In this document: piece by piece, positions 1 to 7,175 of the stretch | Position numbering within the stretch: position 1 is the first letter of the stretch | How the letters are laid out: each line of letters opens with the position of its first letter | Origin: an uncultured Peptococcaceae bacterium | GTDB taxonomy: Bacteria > Bacillota > Peptococcia > Peptococcales > Peptococcaceae | Reading direction: 5' to 3' | NCBI GenBank assembly: GCA_937976375.1 | Contig: CALJRU010000044.1 | Location: 1-36,812 of the forward strand | Length of the DNA stretch: 36,812 nucleotides | The notes under the pieces: model-generated | Databases searched by the model: none | What the model saw: the letters and a program-made list of their open reading frames with translations, nothing else | What the model was told of the DNA's origin: nothing | Made by a program: the position numbers and the translations under genes

Positions 1-52
1 AGGCTCAGGTCAGCCAGTTGCTCCTCTTATTGTAGTTTAGGCACGAGATGGA

Positions 53-83
53 AGGAAAGCTGGATGGAAGATCTGGCTTTCCT
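53..83. repeat. Short inverted repeat at the left edge
   Basis: Eight-base arms (AGGAAAGC at 53-60 and its complement at 76-83) enclose a 15-nt loop just beyond the premature stop of the truncated LysR gene. There is no T-tract on either side, so it is a poor terminator. It could be the edge of a mobile element lying off the window, or chance. The remaining bases 1-91 hold no gene I can support. Confidence 0.35.
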
Positions 84-91
84 GTCCAAAT

Positions 92-649
92 TTATTGTAA
101 TAGAGGAGATTCTTCTGAAACTTTCACATATAAAGGAGACTGAAACAATGTAATAGATTCAATCTGATCATAGTTTTCTTCGGGTTCTCCTTTTCTCTTT
201 GAAAAAGAATAAATACCCAATTCACATTTTTCTTGAATAACTCTCTCTATTATTTCCTCAAAGAGCCCTTCTTGAAAATGCAATTTTCCAATTTTTTCTT
301 TCGGCATCTTTGATAAAACATCAGCCAAAAAGGTTTCCATAGCCCCATAATTTGCAATAATACTTACATCCCGAAGTCTTTGAGGTTTTTCAGTGCTATT
401 ATTCGCATGCAATAAAAGTTCGTCATATTCTTCTAAAATTCTATTAAACCCATTTGCGTAGTATTCGCCTGCTTCTGTTAAAAAAACACCATGATTGGTT
501 CTGATCATTAATTGTGTAGATAATTCTTCTTCCATCTTTTTTATTGATGAGCTTAGCGCTTGCTGAGAAATATACATGTTATTGCTAGCACGACTCAATG
601 ACTTGTTCTTTGCTATTTCAAGAAACTGTCTCATTTGTTCTATCTTCAT
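92..649 (-). pseudogene. C-terminally truncated LysR-family regulator
   Basis: The first 60 or so residues are a typical LysR winged helix-turn-helix (MRQFLEIAKNKSLSRASNN, then SQQALSSSIKKMEEEL). About 100 residues of the first effector-domain lobe follow, and the frame stops at 185 codons. LysR proteins normally have about 300 residues, so the second lobe and most of the ligand cleft are missing. Reading all three minus-strand frames across 1-91 shows no recognisable continuation, so this is truncation rather than a simple frameshift. A good Shine-Dalgarno (GGAGGG, 6 nt before ATG) and a TATAAT-like -10 (686-691) suggest it may still be transcribed. It is more AT-rich than the dnaI gene next to it. 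A DNA-binding-only remnant that still represses is possible. Confidence 0.65.
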
Positions 650-686
650 ACATATCCCTCCAGCTTAACAAACCTGTCTTATCTCA

Positions 687-1643
687 TTATATCAACTCTA
701 CATCCAAATTCCGCCTTGCTTCGCCCATGCGCAGGCTTGCTGGCGTTTCCAGTCGAAAAACAGTGGCTTTCTCGGTGATGCGTTCCATGAGGCGTGGGTC
801 GTAGAGTTTTTCGATGTCGTTGAGTTCGAGGTTGGTGTTGATGACCCAGGATTTGTTGCGCAGGTTGCGTTCTTCGATGAGGCGGGTGAGCTCGTCGACA
901 GCAAATTCGGTGCGTGGTTCTGCGCCAAAATCATCGAGGATGAGCAGGTTGCAGTTGCGCAGCAGGTCAAAGGTGCGAATGGTTTCTTCGTCGTCTTGTC
1001 CGCGTTCGAATTTGCTGTAACGAATGAGATCGAGAAGATCATCGGTGCGGCGGTAAACGACACTGAGCCCGCGCTCGATGCAGGCATTGGCAATGGCGGC
1101 AGAAAGATGGGTCTTGCCACGTCCTACATAGCCGCGCAGCACGAGGTTGCCCATCGGCCGCCCTTCAGCAAGGGCATCGATAAAACGATGAATGCGCGCC
1201 AATTTGCGCTGCATGTCATCCGGGTCGCTGTAAACATCCACACGGAAATTATCAAAGGTTTTGCTGCGGTATTTTTCTGGCAGTCCGCTGGCCAAATAGG
1301 TGGCTTCGCGACGTTTATCAAGCTGACAAACGCAAGGCACGCCAGGACGAATGTATCCGCGATCTTCACAAAGCGCACAATCCCACTGGGGCTCATAGAG
1401 TGCTTCTGTCAGGCCATAACGTTCAAGCAAAGCACGCCGTTCTTCGCGCAGGGCCTGGTAAGTAACATCCGCATCATCCAATCCTGTAACATCGCCATGC
1501 AGGCTGCGTTTGACACAATCCAGGGCGTGTTTCGACAAGCGTGCATCAGCATCGGCAAGATCTGGATGTGCGCGATGCGCTGCGAGAACACGCGCATCGC
1601 GTTCTTGTTTTTTCTGTTCTCGTTTCGATTCCCACTGTGCCAT
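687..1643 (-). CDS. dnaI: DnaI/DnaC-type helicase loader ATPase
   Basis: This AAA+ ATPase is expected to load the replicative helicase DnaB/DnaC at the origin and at restarted forks. The Walker A motif is GYVGRGKTHL (about residues 171-180) and Walker B is LLILDDFGAE (about 233-242). A cysteine cluster C-x2-C...C-x-C at residues 89-106 lies ahead of the ATPase domain, where zinc-binding N-termini occur in helicase loaders. Length (318 aa) is normal. The start lies 3 nt after the stop of the dnaD-type gene, so the two are one transcription unit. The pairing of a DnaD-domain protein with a DnaI/DnaC-like ATPase is characteristic of Bacillota replication initiation. The cysteine cluster as a zinc site is inferred from spacing. 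Confidence 0.88.
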   Translation of the reverse strand: MAQWESKREQKKQERDARVLAAHRAHPDLADADARLSKHALDCVKRSLHGDVTGLDDADVTYQALREERRALLERYGLTEALYEPQWDCALCEDRGYIRPGVPCVCQLDKRREATYLASGLPEKYRSKTFDNFRVDVYSDPDDMQRKLARIHRFIDALAEGRPMGNLVLRGYVGRGKTHLSAAIANACIERGLSVVYRRTDDLLDLIRYSKFERGQDDEETIRTFDLLRNCNLLILDDFGAEPRTEFAVDELTRLIEERNLRNKSWVINTNLELNDIEKLYDPRLMERITEKATVFRLETPASLRMGEARRNLDVELI

Positions 1644-1646
1644 GGA

Positions 1647-2573
1647 TTATTCCTCCAAATTTGAAAAATCACGTGGGCCTTCCTGGCTCACATACGGTTC
1701 GCGTTTTTTCGCCGCTGGGCGGGCACGATGCTGTGCACGCGCGCTTTTTTGCTGAGCGCGATAGGTCTCTACCTGATCGCGGCGGGTGATGCCCATGCGA
1801 TGCCACTGTGCCAATATGGCATCCAGATAATTCATGCTTGGATTGTCGGCGCCGGTGGTATCATCGATGGCCATGAGAATGAGTTCATGACTGAAATGCC
1901 ATTCCCGGCTCCATTTTGCATAAAGCGCGCGCTGTGGCTCTGTTGGCATGTTGCGCTTGCCCAATAAGCGCAGCACTTCGCGCACTTTGGTCAGCTCGTA
2001 ATCCAAGCTGGATGCAAAGCTCTTAAAGGAGGCGCGGTCATTGACACCAGCGTTGTGCGCCATCTGCGCAAAGGAGAGAAAATTATAATGCTGACGCTGG
2101 TGCGTAAAATAATAATCATAGATCAAATACACCAGATCACTGTTCCATCCATAACGCAGGATGATTTCACTGAGGTCACTGCGTGCTTTCGCAGGCAGAA
2201 TCACCCCTTTTTCTTTTTCATAACGTTTCACAACTTCGACCAGCGTGTCAACGCCGTCTTCCTTAACAGGGTTACCCTGAGCCGCCGCTTCGTCACCGGC
2301 AGTGGTTTTGCCAAGCATGCGGTCAAAAAGCGGCGTAAACGATACTTCGCCGCTGTCTACGTTGTAGGTGATGAGCCGCTTCTGCACAAGATCGGTGGCT
2401 GCGGTTTTGGCATAGACATCACCCTGTGCCACTCTGCCTTCCTGAGCAAAGAGATAAACAATCTCGCCAAGTTCTTCAAAGCTCAATTCGAGCGATGCCA
2501 TGTACGCCAAAAAGCGTTTTGGCACGGCAACGGAACCGCCCGATAAAAACCAATTCAAAAATTTTGTATCCAT
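1647..2573 (-). CDS. DnaD-domain replication initiation protein
   Basis: The protein has the two-part layout of DnaD/DnaB-type primosome proteins. An N-terminal winged-helix region (roughly residues 10-90, including LELSFEELGEIVYLFAQEG) is followed by a C-terminal helical DnaB_2-type domain (about 120-210, with YEKEKGVILPAKARSDLSEI and YFTHQRQHYNF). The tail is basic (RAQQKSARAQHRARPAAKK). These proteins remodel origin DNA and recruit the helicase loader, which fits the dnaI gene 3 nt downstream. Several starts are possible: a GTG at 2585 and ATGs at 2576 and 2573. The GGAG Shine-Dalgarno falls inside the longer version and lies 6 nt before the ATG at 2573, so that start is chosen. DnaB-type versus DnaD-type cannot be settled by eye. 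Confidence 0.82.
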   Translation of the reverse strand: MDTKFLNWFLSGGSVAVPKRFLAYMASLELSFEELGEIVYLFAQEGRVAQGDVYAKTAATDLVQKRLITYNVDSGEVSFTPLFDRMLGKTTAGDEAAAQGNPVKEDGVDTLVEVVKRYEKEKGVILPAKARSDLSEIILRYGWNSDLVYLIYDYYFTHQRQHYNFLSFAQMAHNAGVNDRASFKSFASSLDYELTKVREVLRLLGKRNMPTEPQRALYAKWSREWHFSHELILMAIDDTTGADNPSMNYLDAILAQWHRMGITRRDQVETYRAQQKSARAQHRARPAAKKREPYVSQEGPRDFSNLEE

Positions 2574-2591
2574 CATTGTCTCCACATCGTT

Positions 2592-3407
2592 TTACTGAAT
2601 CACACCAGACACACGCACGTTGACCTGGCGCACTGGCACACCTGTGAGGTGTTCGACTTGTTCCATCACTGTTTTCTGAAAAGCCATGACTTCCCGCTGA
2701 ATGGCGGTGCCGTAACGAATGCGGCTTTCCATTTGAATAATGGCGCCAAGGTCGCTCATTTTCACAGTAACACGCGGATTAGGGCCAAAAATCTCTGTCT
2801 CCAGAGCAATGTGCCGTGCCAAGCCCACAAAAACGTGTTCTGAAATCACCACCTTGCCCAGCTGTGAAAAGGCTGGCCGTACGATGGATTTTTCATTGAC
2901 ACGATTTTCCTTGTCTTCTTTGCTGCGGCGTTTGAAAAAGCCAATCACCGGCGCAATCCATGCCGTTGGCAAATCTTTGCGCACCTCGATGACTGGCAGC
3001 GGAATAACGTGTTTGCCTTCACTACGCATTTCTTTTGCGATGGCAATTTCTTCTTCCGTTGCCACATCCTGAATAAAAATCACCTGTTTCACAGGCGGAA
3101 GATTCAAGGCGCCAACGATGCGGTCGATCATATGCTCCGAGGTGCCGAGAATCAGAAGCTTCCTCACGCGATATAGCGCAAGTGCTTTACGCACCGACTC
3201 GGCATGTTCCTGGTCGAGAAAAATGGCACGCTTCACCGCAGCAACCATGGTGGGCTCGCTTTTCGCCGAGGTGCCAGCGAGCTTTTTACCATTGTGAATC
3301 AAGAGCCCATCGTCAATAATATAGTTGATCTGCAGCTCATCCGCCAATTCTGTGGCATGATGGCTTTTGCCGGTGCCGCTCGGCCCGACCAATGCGTAGA
3401 TTTCCAT
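2592..3407 (-). CDS. P-loop nucleotide-binding domain fused to Asp23/Gls24 domain
   Basis: The N-terminus opens with a kinase-type P-loop (VGPSGTGKSHHA, residues 7-18) in a compact alpha/beta domain ending near residue 125. A linker with a basic patch (FFKRRSKEDKENR) leads to a C-terminal Asp23/Gls24 (alkaline shock protein) domain, about 180-271, recognisable from FSQLGKVVISEHVFVGLARHIALE and the beta strand pattern ending VRQVNVRVSGV. Asp23 domains are usually envelope-stress or membrane-associated scaffold modules. What this two-domain protein does is not known to me. It sits between sfsA (12 nt upstream) and dnaD (about 18 nt downstream) with a good Shine-Dalgarno (GGAG), so it is co-transcribed with primosome genes. 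A nucleotide-dependent regulatory role is inference only. Confidence 0.75.
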   Translation of the reverse strand: MEIYALVGPSGTGKSHHATELADELQINYIIDDGLLIHNGKKLAGTSAKSEPTMVAAVKRAIFLDQEHAESVRKALALYRVRKLLILGTSEHMIDRIVGALNLPPVKQVIFIQDVATEEEIAIAKEMRSEGKHVIPLPVIEVRKDLPTAWIAPVIGFFKRRSKEDKENRVNEKSIVRPAFSQLGKVVISEHVFVGLARHIALETEIFGPNPRVTVKMSDLGAIIQMESRIRYGTAIQREVMAFQKTVMEQVEHLTGVPVRQVNVRVSGVIQ

Positions 3408-3419
3408 GTTTAAGCTCCT

Positions 3420-4115
3420 TTATCGAATAGGACGTTCACCGCAGAACAGCACCTGCGGCGGCCGGATTTCCGCTGCAAAGGCGCGACACACCATGCCTTC
3501 CAGCATGGCACGCTGCATCACTGCTGCAAAGGCAGGATCGTTGACGGTATTAAAACCCACTGACTCCACAGGCTGGCCCATTGTGACAAAAAAAATGCCT
3601 GTCTGCCAGCCTTCGCTGCGCAGTGCCAAAAGTTCTTCCACATGACGACGACCGCGTTCAGTAGGTGCATCCGGGAAAATGGCCCGGCCATCGATCACAT
3701 AGTTGACCGATTTCACTTCAAACAGCCAATTAACGCCATCCTGTGTCAGCGCAAAATCAAAGCGGCTGTGCCCAATCTTTTTCTCGCGCTGGATGGTCTC
3801 ACAATGGTCGAAACCAGAGATGCGCCCCTGTGCCAGCCACTCGCCTATGAAATCATTGGCCCAGGACGCAACCAGACAGACCCAGCTGCCACGATGGTCC
3901 ACCGCCAAAAGATCCCACGCAGTTTTACGCGCCGGATTGGCTGCAGCACGAATCAAACAAGGCACGCCGGGCACCAACAATTCCTGCATTCGACCGGTAT
4001 TGGCTACATGTGCCTGCACAAGCTGACCATCGGCCAGTTCAATATCTGCAATAAATCGATTCACGCGGCGCCGAAAACGCGCCACGATGCTGTGTTCAAA
4101 ATGTTCTTTTTCCAT
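3420..4115 (-). CDS. sfsA: SfsA family protein (sugar fermentation stimulation / nuclease fold)
   Basis: SfsA proteins have an N-terminal OB-like part and a C-terminal restriction-endonuclease-like part. Here the hallmarks are VQAHVANTGRMQELLVPG near residue 35, RFDFAL near 120, and the catalytic-type strand WLFEVKSVNYV near 135, followed by FPDAPTERGRRHVEEL. Length with the chosen start is 231 aa, normal for the family. An open frame continues upstream of 4115, but the first 53 codons run through the thrC terminator and promoter, and the ATG at 4115 has GGAGG just before it. The cellular role is unsettled; DNA binding and nuclease activity have been proposed for the family. First gene of the sfsA - Asp23 fusion - dnaD - dnaI unit. 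Confidence 0.9.
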   Translation of the reverse strand: MEKEHFEHSIVARFRRRVNRFIADIELADGQLVQAHVANTGRMQELLVPGVPCLIRAAANPARKTAWDLLAVDHRGSWVCLVASWANDFIGEWLAQGRISGFDHCETIQREKKIGHSRFDFALTQDGVNWLFEVKSVNYVIDGRAIFPDAPTERGRRHVEELLALRSEGWQTGIFFVTMGQPVESVGFNTVNDPAFAAVMQRAMLEGMVCRAFAAEIRPPQVLFCGERPIR

Positions 4116-4121
4116 GCCTCC

Positions 4122-4150
4122 ATTATACTTGAAATCGCACGCTCTGCAAA
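4122..4150 (-). promoter_or_regulatory. Promoter of the sfsA-dnaD-dnaI unit
   Basis: TTTGCA (4145-4150), a 17-nt spacer and a perfect TATAAT (4122-4127) on the minus strand. It lies immediately after the thrC terminator. The expected transcription start is about position 4115, that is, at or within a few bases of the sfsA ATG, so the message may be nearly leaderless. Confidence 0.65.
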
Positions 4151-4155
4151 CCACG

Positions 4156-4188
4156 AAAAAAGCGCGCCATCTTTTCAGATGACGCGCT
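4156..4188 (-). terminator. Intrinsic terminator of yerC-thrC
   Basis: A 12-bp stem (4161-4172 with 4177-4188, one G-U pair) with a 4-nt loop is followed on the minus strand by a run of Us (4156-4160). It begins 13 nt after the thrC stop codon. Confidence 0.85.
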
Positions 4189-4201
4189 GTCCTATTCATA
4201 T

Positions 4202-5689
4202 TTATTTGCGGCTCTTGATAATGTCCAGCACTGCACCGTTGATGTCTGCGACGCTGATGGAACGGCGTTCGCATTTTGGCTTGCTGGTAAGGTCAGCCAG
4301 TGCACGATGTACTGGCATGCCGGTCTTTTCAGAAAGGGTGCCAAGCAAATCCAGATCGCTGGCCTCGCTGGCTTCACCACTCACAGCCTGCCAAACAGCC
4401 CCAACAAATTTATAAGGGTTGGCCGTCGAATCAACCACCATCACACGTCCGTCGTTGGCTTTTTCTGCCACACCGACCCCAACAGCGGTATGGGTATCCA
4501 GGAGATAACCCGTCTTTGCAAAGACATCACCAATGATGTCCAGCGTTCCTGCTTCAGCGACAGCACCGCTGGCCAGTACGTCCTGCATGCGTGCCAGAAC
4601 ATCATCGGCCACGCGATAGCGGCCACTTTCTTTGAGTGCCTGCATGTCTTCTGCCACTGCTGCGCCATCACGATTGCTCATGAGATAGAGGAAACGTTCC
4701 AAATTGCTGGAAACGAGAATATCCATGGATGGGCTATTGGTCTTCACAAATGGACGGTTGGCATCATAAACGCCAGTACGAATGAACTCATCCAGTACAT
4801 CGTTGGCGTTGGATGCACAATAGAGCTTGCCCACCGGCAGACCCATTTCACGTGCAAACCAGCCAGCAAGAATGTTGCCAAAGTTACCTGTTGGCACGGT
4901 GAAATCGATTTGATCGCCAAAAGTGATGTCCCCGCGGCGCACGAGCTGCATATAAGCGGAGAAATAGTAAACGATCTGTGGCAAGAGACGCCCCCAGTTG
5001 ATGGAGTTTGCTGATGAGAACTGGCAGCCCAGTGCATCTACTTCTGCCAGTAAATCCTCGTTGGCAAAAGCTTCTTTCACAGCACGCTGGCAGTCATCAA
5101 AATTGCCCTTGACGGCAAGGGTGTACGTGTTGCTGCCGCCAGTGGTGAGCATCTGCAGCTCCTGCACTTCGCTGACGCCGCCGTCTGGATAGAAAGCGAT
5201 GATGGCGGTGCCGTCAACATCCTTGAAGCCTTCAAGCGCAGCCTTCCCGGTATCACCGGAAGTCGCAACCAAAATCACTACATCTTTTTCCACGCCAGTC
5301 TTGCGCATGGAATGAACCAAAAGATGTGGCAGCAACTGCAGCGCCATGTCTTTGAAAGCCGCTGTTGGCCCATGCCACAATTCAAGAGCATAAAGGCCAT
5401 CCTGAATTTTCACAACCGGCGCCACTTCAGCGTCATCAAAGCTGGCTGGGTCATAAGCAGCGTCCACCATGTCGCCGATCTCCGCGCTGTCAAAGTCTTC
5501 CAAATACAGCGCCAGAATCTTTTTAGCCAGATCCTGATAACTTAAATCGACCATGGCACGCAGCGCAGCTTCATCCAGGGCAGGAATGGTTTCCGGCACA
5601 TACAGCCCGCCCTGAGGAACCATGCCTTTAACAATGGCCTCTGCCGCTGTTACACCTGGTGCATTGTCTCTTGTACTGATATATTTCAT
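4202..5689 (-). CDS. thrC: Threonine synthase
   Basis: Pyridoxal-phosphate enzyme that converts O-phosphohomoserine to threonine, the last step of threonine biosynthesis. The pyridoxal-lysine motif is HGPTAAFKDMALQ (Lys113). Further fold II signatures are ILVATSGDTGKAALEGF, VQELQMLTTGGSNTYTLAVKG and TVPTGNFGNILAGWFAREMG. The 495-residue length and the N-terminal MKYISTRDNAPGVTAAEAI match the long-form bacterial enzyme. The start overlaps the yerC stop by 4 nt (ATGA), so translation is coupled. No other threonine or homoserine genes are in the window, and no T-box or leader peptide is visible in the short yerC leader. Confidence 0.95.
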   Translation of the reverse strand: MKYISTRDNAPGVTAAEAIVKGMVPQGGLYVPETIPALDEAALRAMVDLSYQDLAKKILALYLEDFDSAEIGDMVDAAYDPASFDDAEVAPVVKIQDGLYALELWHGPTAAFKDMALQLLPHLLVHSMRKTGVEKDVVILVATSGDTGKAALEGFKDVDGTAIIAFYPDGGVSEVQELQMLTTGGSNTYTLAVKGNFDDCQRAVKEAFANEDLLAEVDALGCQFSSANSINWGRLLPQIVYYFSAYMQLVRRGDITFGDQIDFTVPTGNFGNILAGWFAREMGLPVGKLYCASNANDVLDEFIRTGVYDANRPFVKTNSPSMDILVSSNLERFLYLMSNRDGAAVAEDMQALKESGRYRVADDVLARMQDVLASGAVAEAGTLDIIGDVFAKTGYLLDTHTAVGVGVAEKANDGRVMVVDSTANPYKFVGAVWQAVSGEASEASDLDLLGTLSEKTGMPVHRALADLTSKPKCERRSISVADINGAVLDIIKSRK

Positions 5690-6000
5690 GCGTTTTGTTC
5701 ATCCTCTTCTTTTTCTTTCAAACGTTCCAACACGATCTTATAACCATCGGAACCATAATTCAAACATTTTTTCACACGGCTGATCGTCGCCGTGCTGGCG
5801 CCGGTCACCTCGGCAATATGCGTATACGTCTGCTCGTTTGCAAGCATTTTCGCCACTTCCAACCGCTGCGCGATGGCATTGAGCTCGCCAACGGTGCAGA
5901 TATCTTCGAAGAAACGATAATACTCCTCGCGCGTATGCACCAACGACAGCGCCTCAAAAAAACCATCAATCATTTCGTTTTCAATATTTGGTTTATACAT
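5686..6000 (-). CDS. YerC/YecD family TrpR-like regulator
   Basis: A 104-residue helical DNA-binding protein of the TrpR superfamily. The YerC-type core is visible: FFEALSLVHTREEYYRFFED, then ICTVGELNAIAQRLEVAKML, then a helix-turn-helix YTHIAEVTGASTATISRVKK. Length matches the family. Its ligand and targets are not established. Here it is the first gene of a two-gene unit with thrC (4-nt overlap), so regulation linked to amino-acid supply is plausible but inferred. It has its own sigma-A promoter just downstream of the RNA gene at 6,086-6,334. Confidence 0.85.
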   Translation of the reverse strand: MYKPNIENEMIDGFFEALSLVHTREEYYRFFEDICTVGELNAIAQRLEVAKMLANEQTYTHIAEVTGASTATISRVKKCLNYGSDGYKIVLERLKEKEEDEQNA

Positions 6001-6040
6001 CGCTGGCCTCTTTTCAATATTAAAGCATTAAACTACGACT

Positions 6041-6069
6041 ATGATACCCGCAAAGCCCGCGATTGTCAA
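6041..6069 (-). promoter_or_regulatory. Promoter of yerC-thrC
   Basis: TTGACA (6064-6069), 17-nt spacer, TATCAT (6041-6046) on the minus strand, about 41 nt upstream of the yerC ATG. Its presence downstream of the terminator at 6086-6116 shows that the upstream RNA is a separate transcript. Confidence 0.85.
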
Positions 6070-6085
6070 TATCTGACCAACTGAC

Positions 6086-6116
6086 AAAAAAAGCGACAGA
6101 CCAAAGATCTGTCGCT
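6086..6116 (-). terminator. Terminator of the small RNA gene
   Basis: Perfect 9-bp stem (6092-6100 with 6108-6116), 7-nt loop, then six Us on the minus strand (6086-6091). Confidence 0.9.
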
Positions 6117-6334
6117 AATTGGTTTATCAGCTCCCGCACCGCCGTAAGGAGTGAGGTTTTGAACCTGCCATAGCAGGTGGGCGCTTCTCACGCGCATTCT
6201 GTAGCAATAACATTACCGGCACATCGCACCGATTAAGAGCTGCAATGCAGCGAGTGAAGAGTCAGCTCCCGTTTGAAAAAGTGTTGGAACAAAACGTGTC
6301 ACATGCACTTACAAACATAGCAGGATGATTCCTT
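6086..6334 (-). ncRNA. Structured small RNA gene, possibly 6S RNA
   Basis: A non-coding stretch with its own promoter and terminator on the minus strand, about 220-250 nt long. It can fold as one long interrupted hairpin: GCAGCTC (around 6240) with GAGCTG (near 6130), GCCG-UAA with TTACGGC (near 6140), GTGAG (6187-6191) with CTCAC (6151-6155), capped by a 6-7 bp hairpin CACCTGC/GCAGGTT (6162-6179) with a 4-nt loop. A separate 5' hairpin pairs 6306-6316 with 6271-6283. The overall plan (extended stem, internal bubbles, a GAGAAGC...GGTTCAA...CGGCGG pattern in the 3' half) resembles 6S RNA, which sequesters housekeeping RNA polymerase. That identity is from memory of the family pattern and is not certain. 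It does not look like tmRNA, SRP RNA, RNase P RNA or a T-box. Confidence 0.6.
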
Positions 6335-6340
6335 GCACTT

Positions 6341-6369
6341 ACTATACCACATCCATCGGGCTTAATCAA
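6341..6369 (-). promoter_or_regulatory. Promoter of the small RNA gene
   Basis: TTGATT (6364-6369), 17-nt spacer, TATAGT (6341-6346) on the minus strand. Predicted transcription start is near 6334. The stretch between it and the upstream gene end at 6436 contains nothing else I can support. Confidence 0.75.
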
Positions 6370-6435
6370 CGCTATTGGCGCATCTTTTGGCGTTTTGTGT
6401 AAACTTTCTGCCACATTTATGTGAAGCGTTCTTTG

Positions 6436-7089
6436 TCAGCCCTTGAAGCCTGGAAAATTATTGCGGAAGTAATCTGCATCCTCTGGCAGAAGCCGATCCT
6501 GTGCGCTGTCCGCCTCTGTAATCGGACGCAGCGGCTTGCATGGTACGCCGACCGCCAGATAGCCTGCAGGAATATCACGCGTGACGACGCTGCCAGCCCC
6601 AATCACCGCACCATCGCCAATGGTTACGCCGCCAATCACGCATACATTCGCCGCCAGCCACACATTATCGCCGATGTGGATATCCTCGGCATATTCTGCC
6701 AGTGTCGTATTGCCGTTTTCATCCAGACCCATGCGTTCCTGTGCAATCAGCGGATGATTGGTCGCCAACAGCGATACATTCGGTCCAATCGCCACGTTGT
6801 CGCCGATGAATACCCGCGCATCATCCATGACGGTAAAATTAAAGTTTGCAAAGAAATTCTCGCCAATAAACGTATGCGTGCCATAATTGATGTGCACCGG
6901 TCCAACAAAATGAAACGTCTTGCCCACCTTGCCCAAGGCATTGCGCAATAATTTTTCACGCTCAGGGTCCCATTCCGGCAGCTGATTCACGAGGCGATTC
7001 ACTTCGTGCATCTGACGCTTGATCGCTTTGAGTTCATCACACTGGTTGTTAAAAAGCTTTCCAGCAAAGATTTTTTCTTCTTCACGCAT
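6436..7089 (-). CDS. Sugar/maltose O-acetyltransferase, hexapeptide-repeat family
   Basis: Left-handed beta-helix acetyltransferase of the maltose/galactoside/NodL group, which moves acetyl from acetyl-CoA to a sugar hydroxyl. The N-terminal helical Mac-type segment (EEEKIFAGKLFNNQCDELKA) is followed by hexapeptide repeats, with signatures YGTHTFIGENFFANFNFTV, AIGPNVSLLATNHPL (catalytic-type His), and GDNVWLAANVCVIGGVTIGDG near the C-terminus. The frame opens further upstream, but the ATG at 7089 has GGAGG 7 nt before it and gives the normal 217-residue protein. It stands alone between the aspS terminator and the RNA promoter; its substrate is unknown. Confidence 0.88.
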   Translation of the reverse strand: MREEEKIFAGKLFNNQCDELKAIKRQMHEVNRLVNQLPEWDPEREKLLRNALGKVGKTFHFVGPVHINYGTHTFIGENFFANFNFTVMDDARVFIGDNVAIGPNVSLLATNHPLIAQERMGLDENGNTTLAEYAEDIHIGDNVWLAANVCVIGGVTIGDGAVIGAGSVVTRDIPAGYLAVGVPCKPLRPITEADSAQDRLLPEDADYFRNNFPGFKG

Positions 7090-7123
7090 CCTGTGTCCTC
7101 CTTGTCCTGGTTCTTCACAATCT

Positions 7124-7162
7124 ATCAAAAAAGTCCCAGCCAATGTGCATTGACTGGGACTT
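7124..7162 (-). terminator. Terminator of hisS-aspS
   Basis: A 14-bp stem (arms 7131-7145 and 7149-7162) with a 3-nt loop and a T-rich run on the minus strand (about 7126-7131), starting 13 nt after the aspS stop. Confidence 0.88.
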
Positions 7163-7175
7163 TAAGGTCGAAAGA

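Noticed and set aside
3420..4274. Longer sfsA frame starting at 4274
   Set aside because: The extra codons overlap thrC's end, its terminator and the sfsA promoter; the family start is at 4115.
6001..6435. T-box or threonine attenuator for thrC
   Set aside because: No T-box consensus and no threonine-rich leader peptide were seen; the structured RNA ends at a terminator and yerC-thrC has its own perfect promoter after it.
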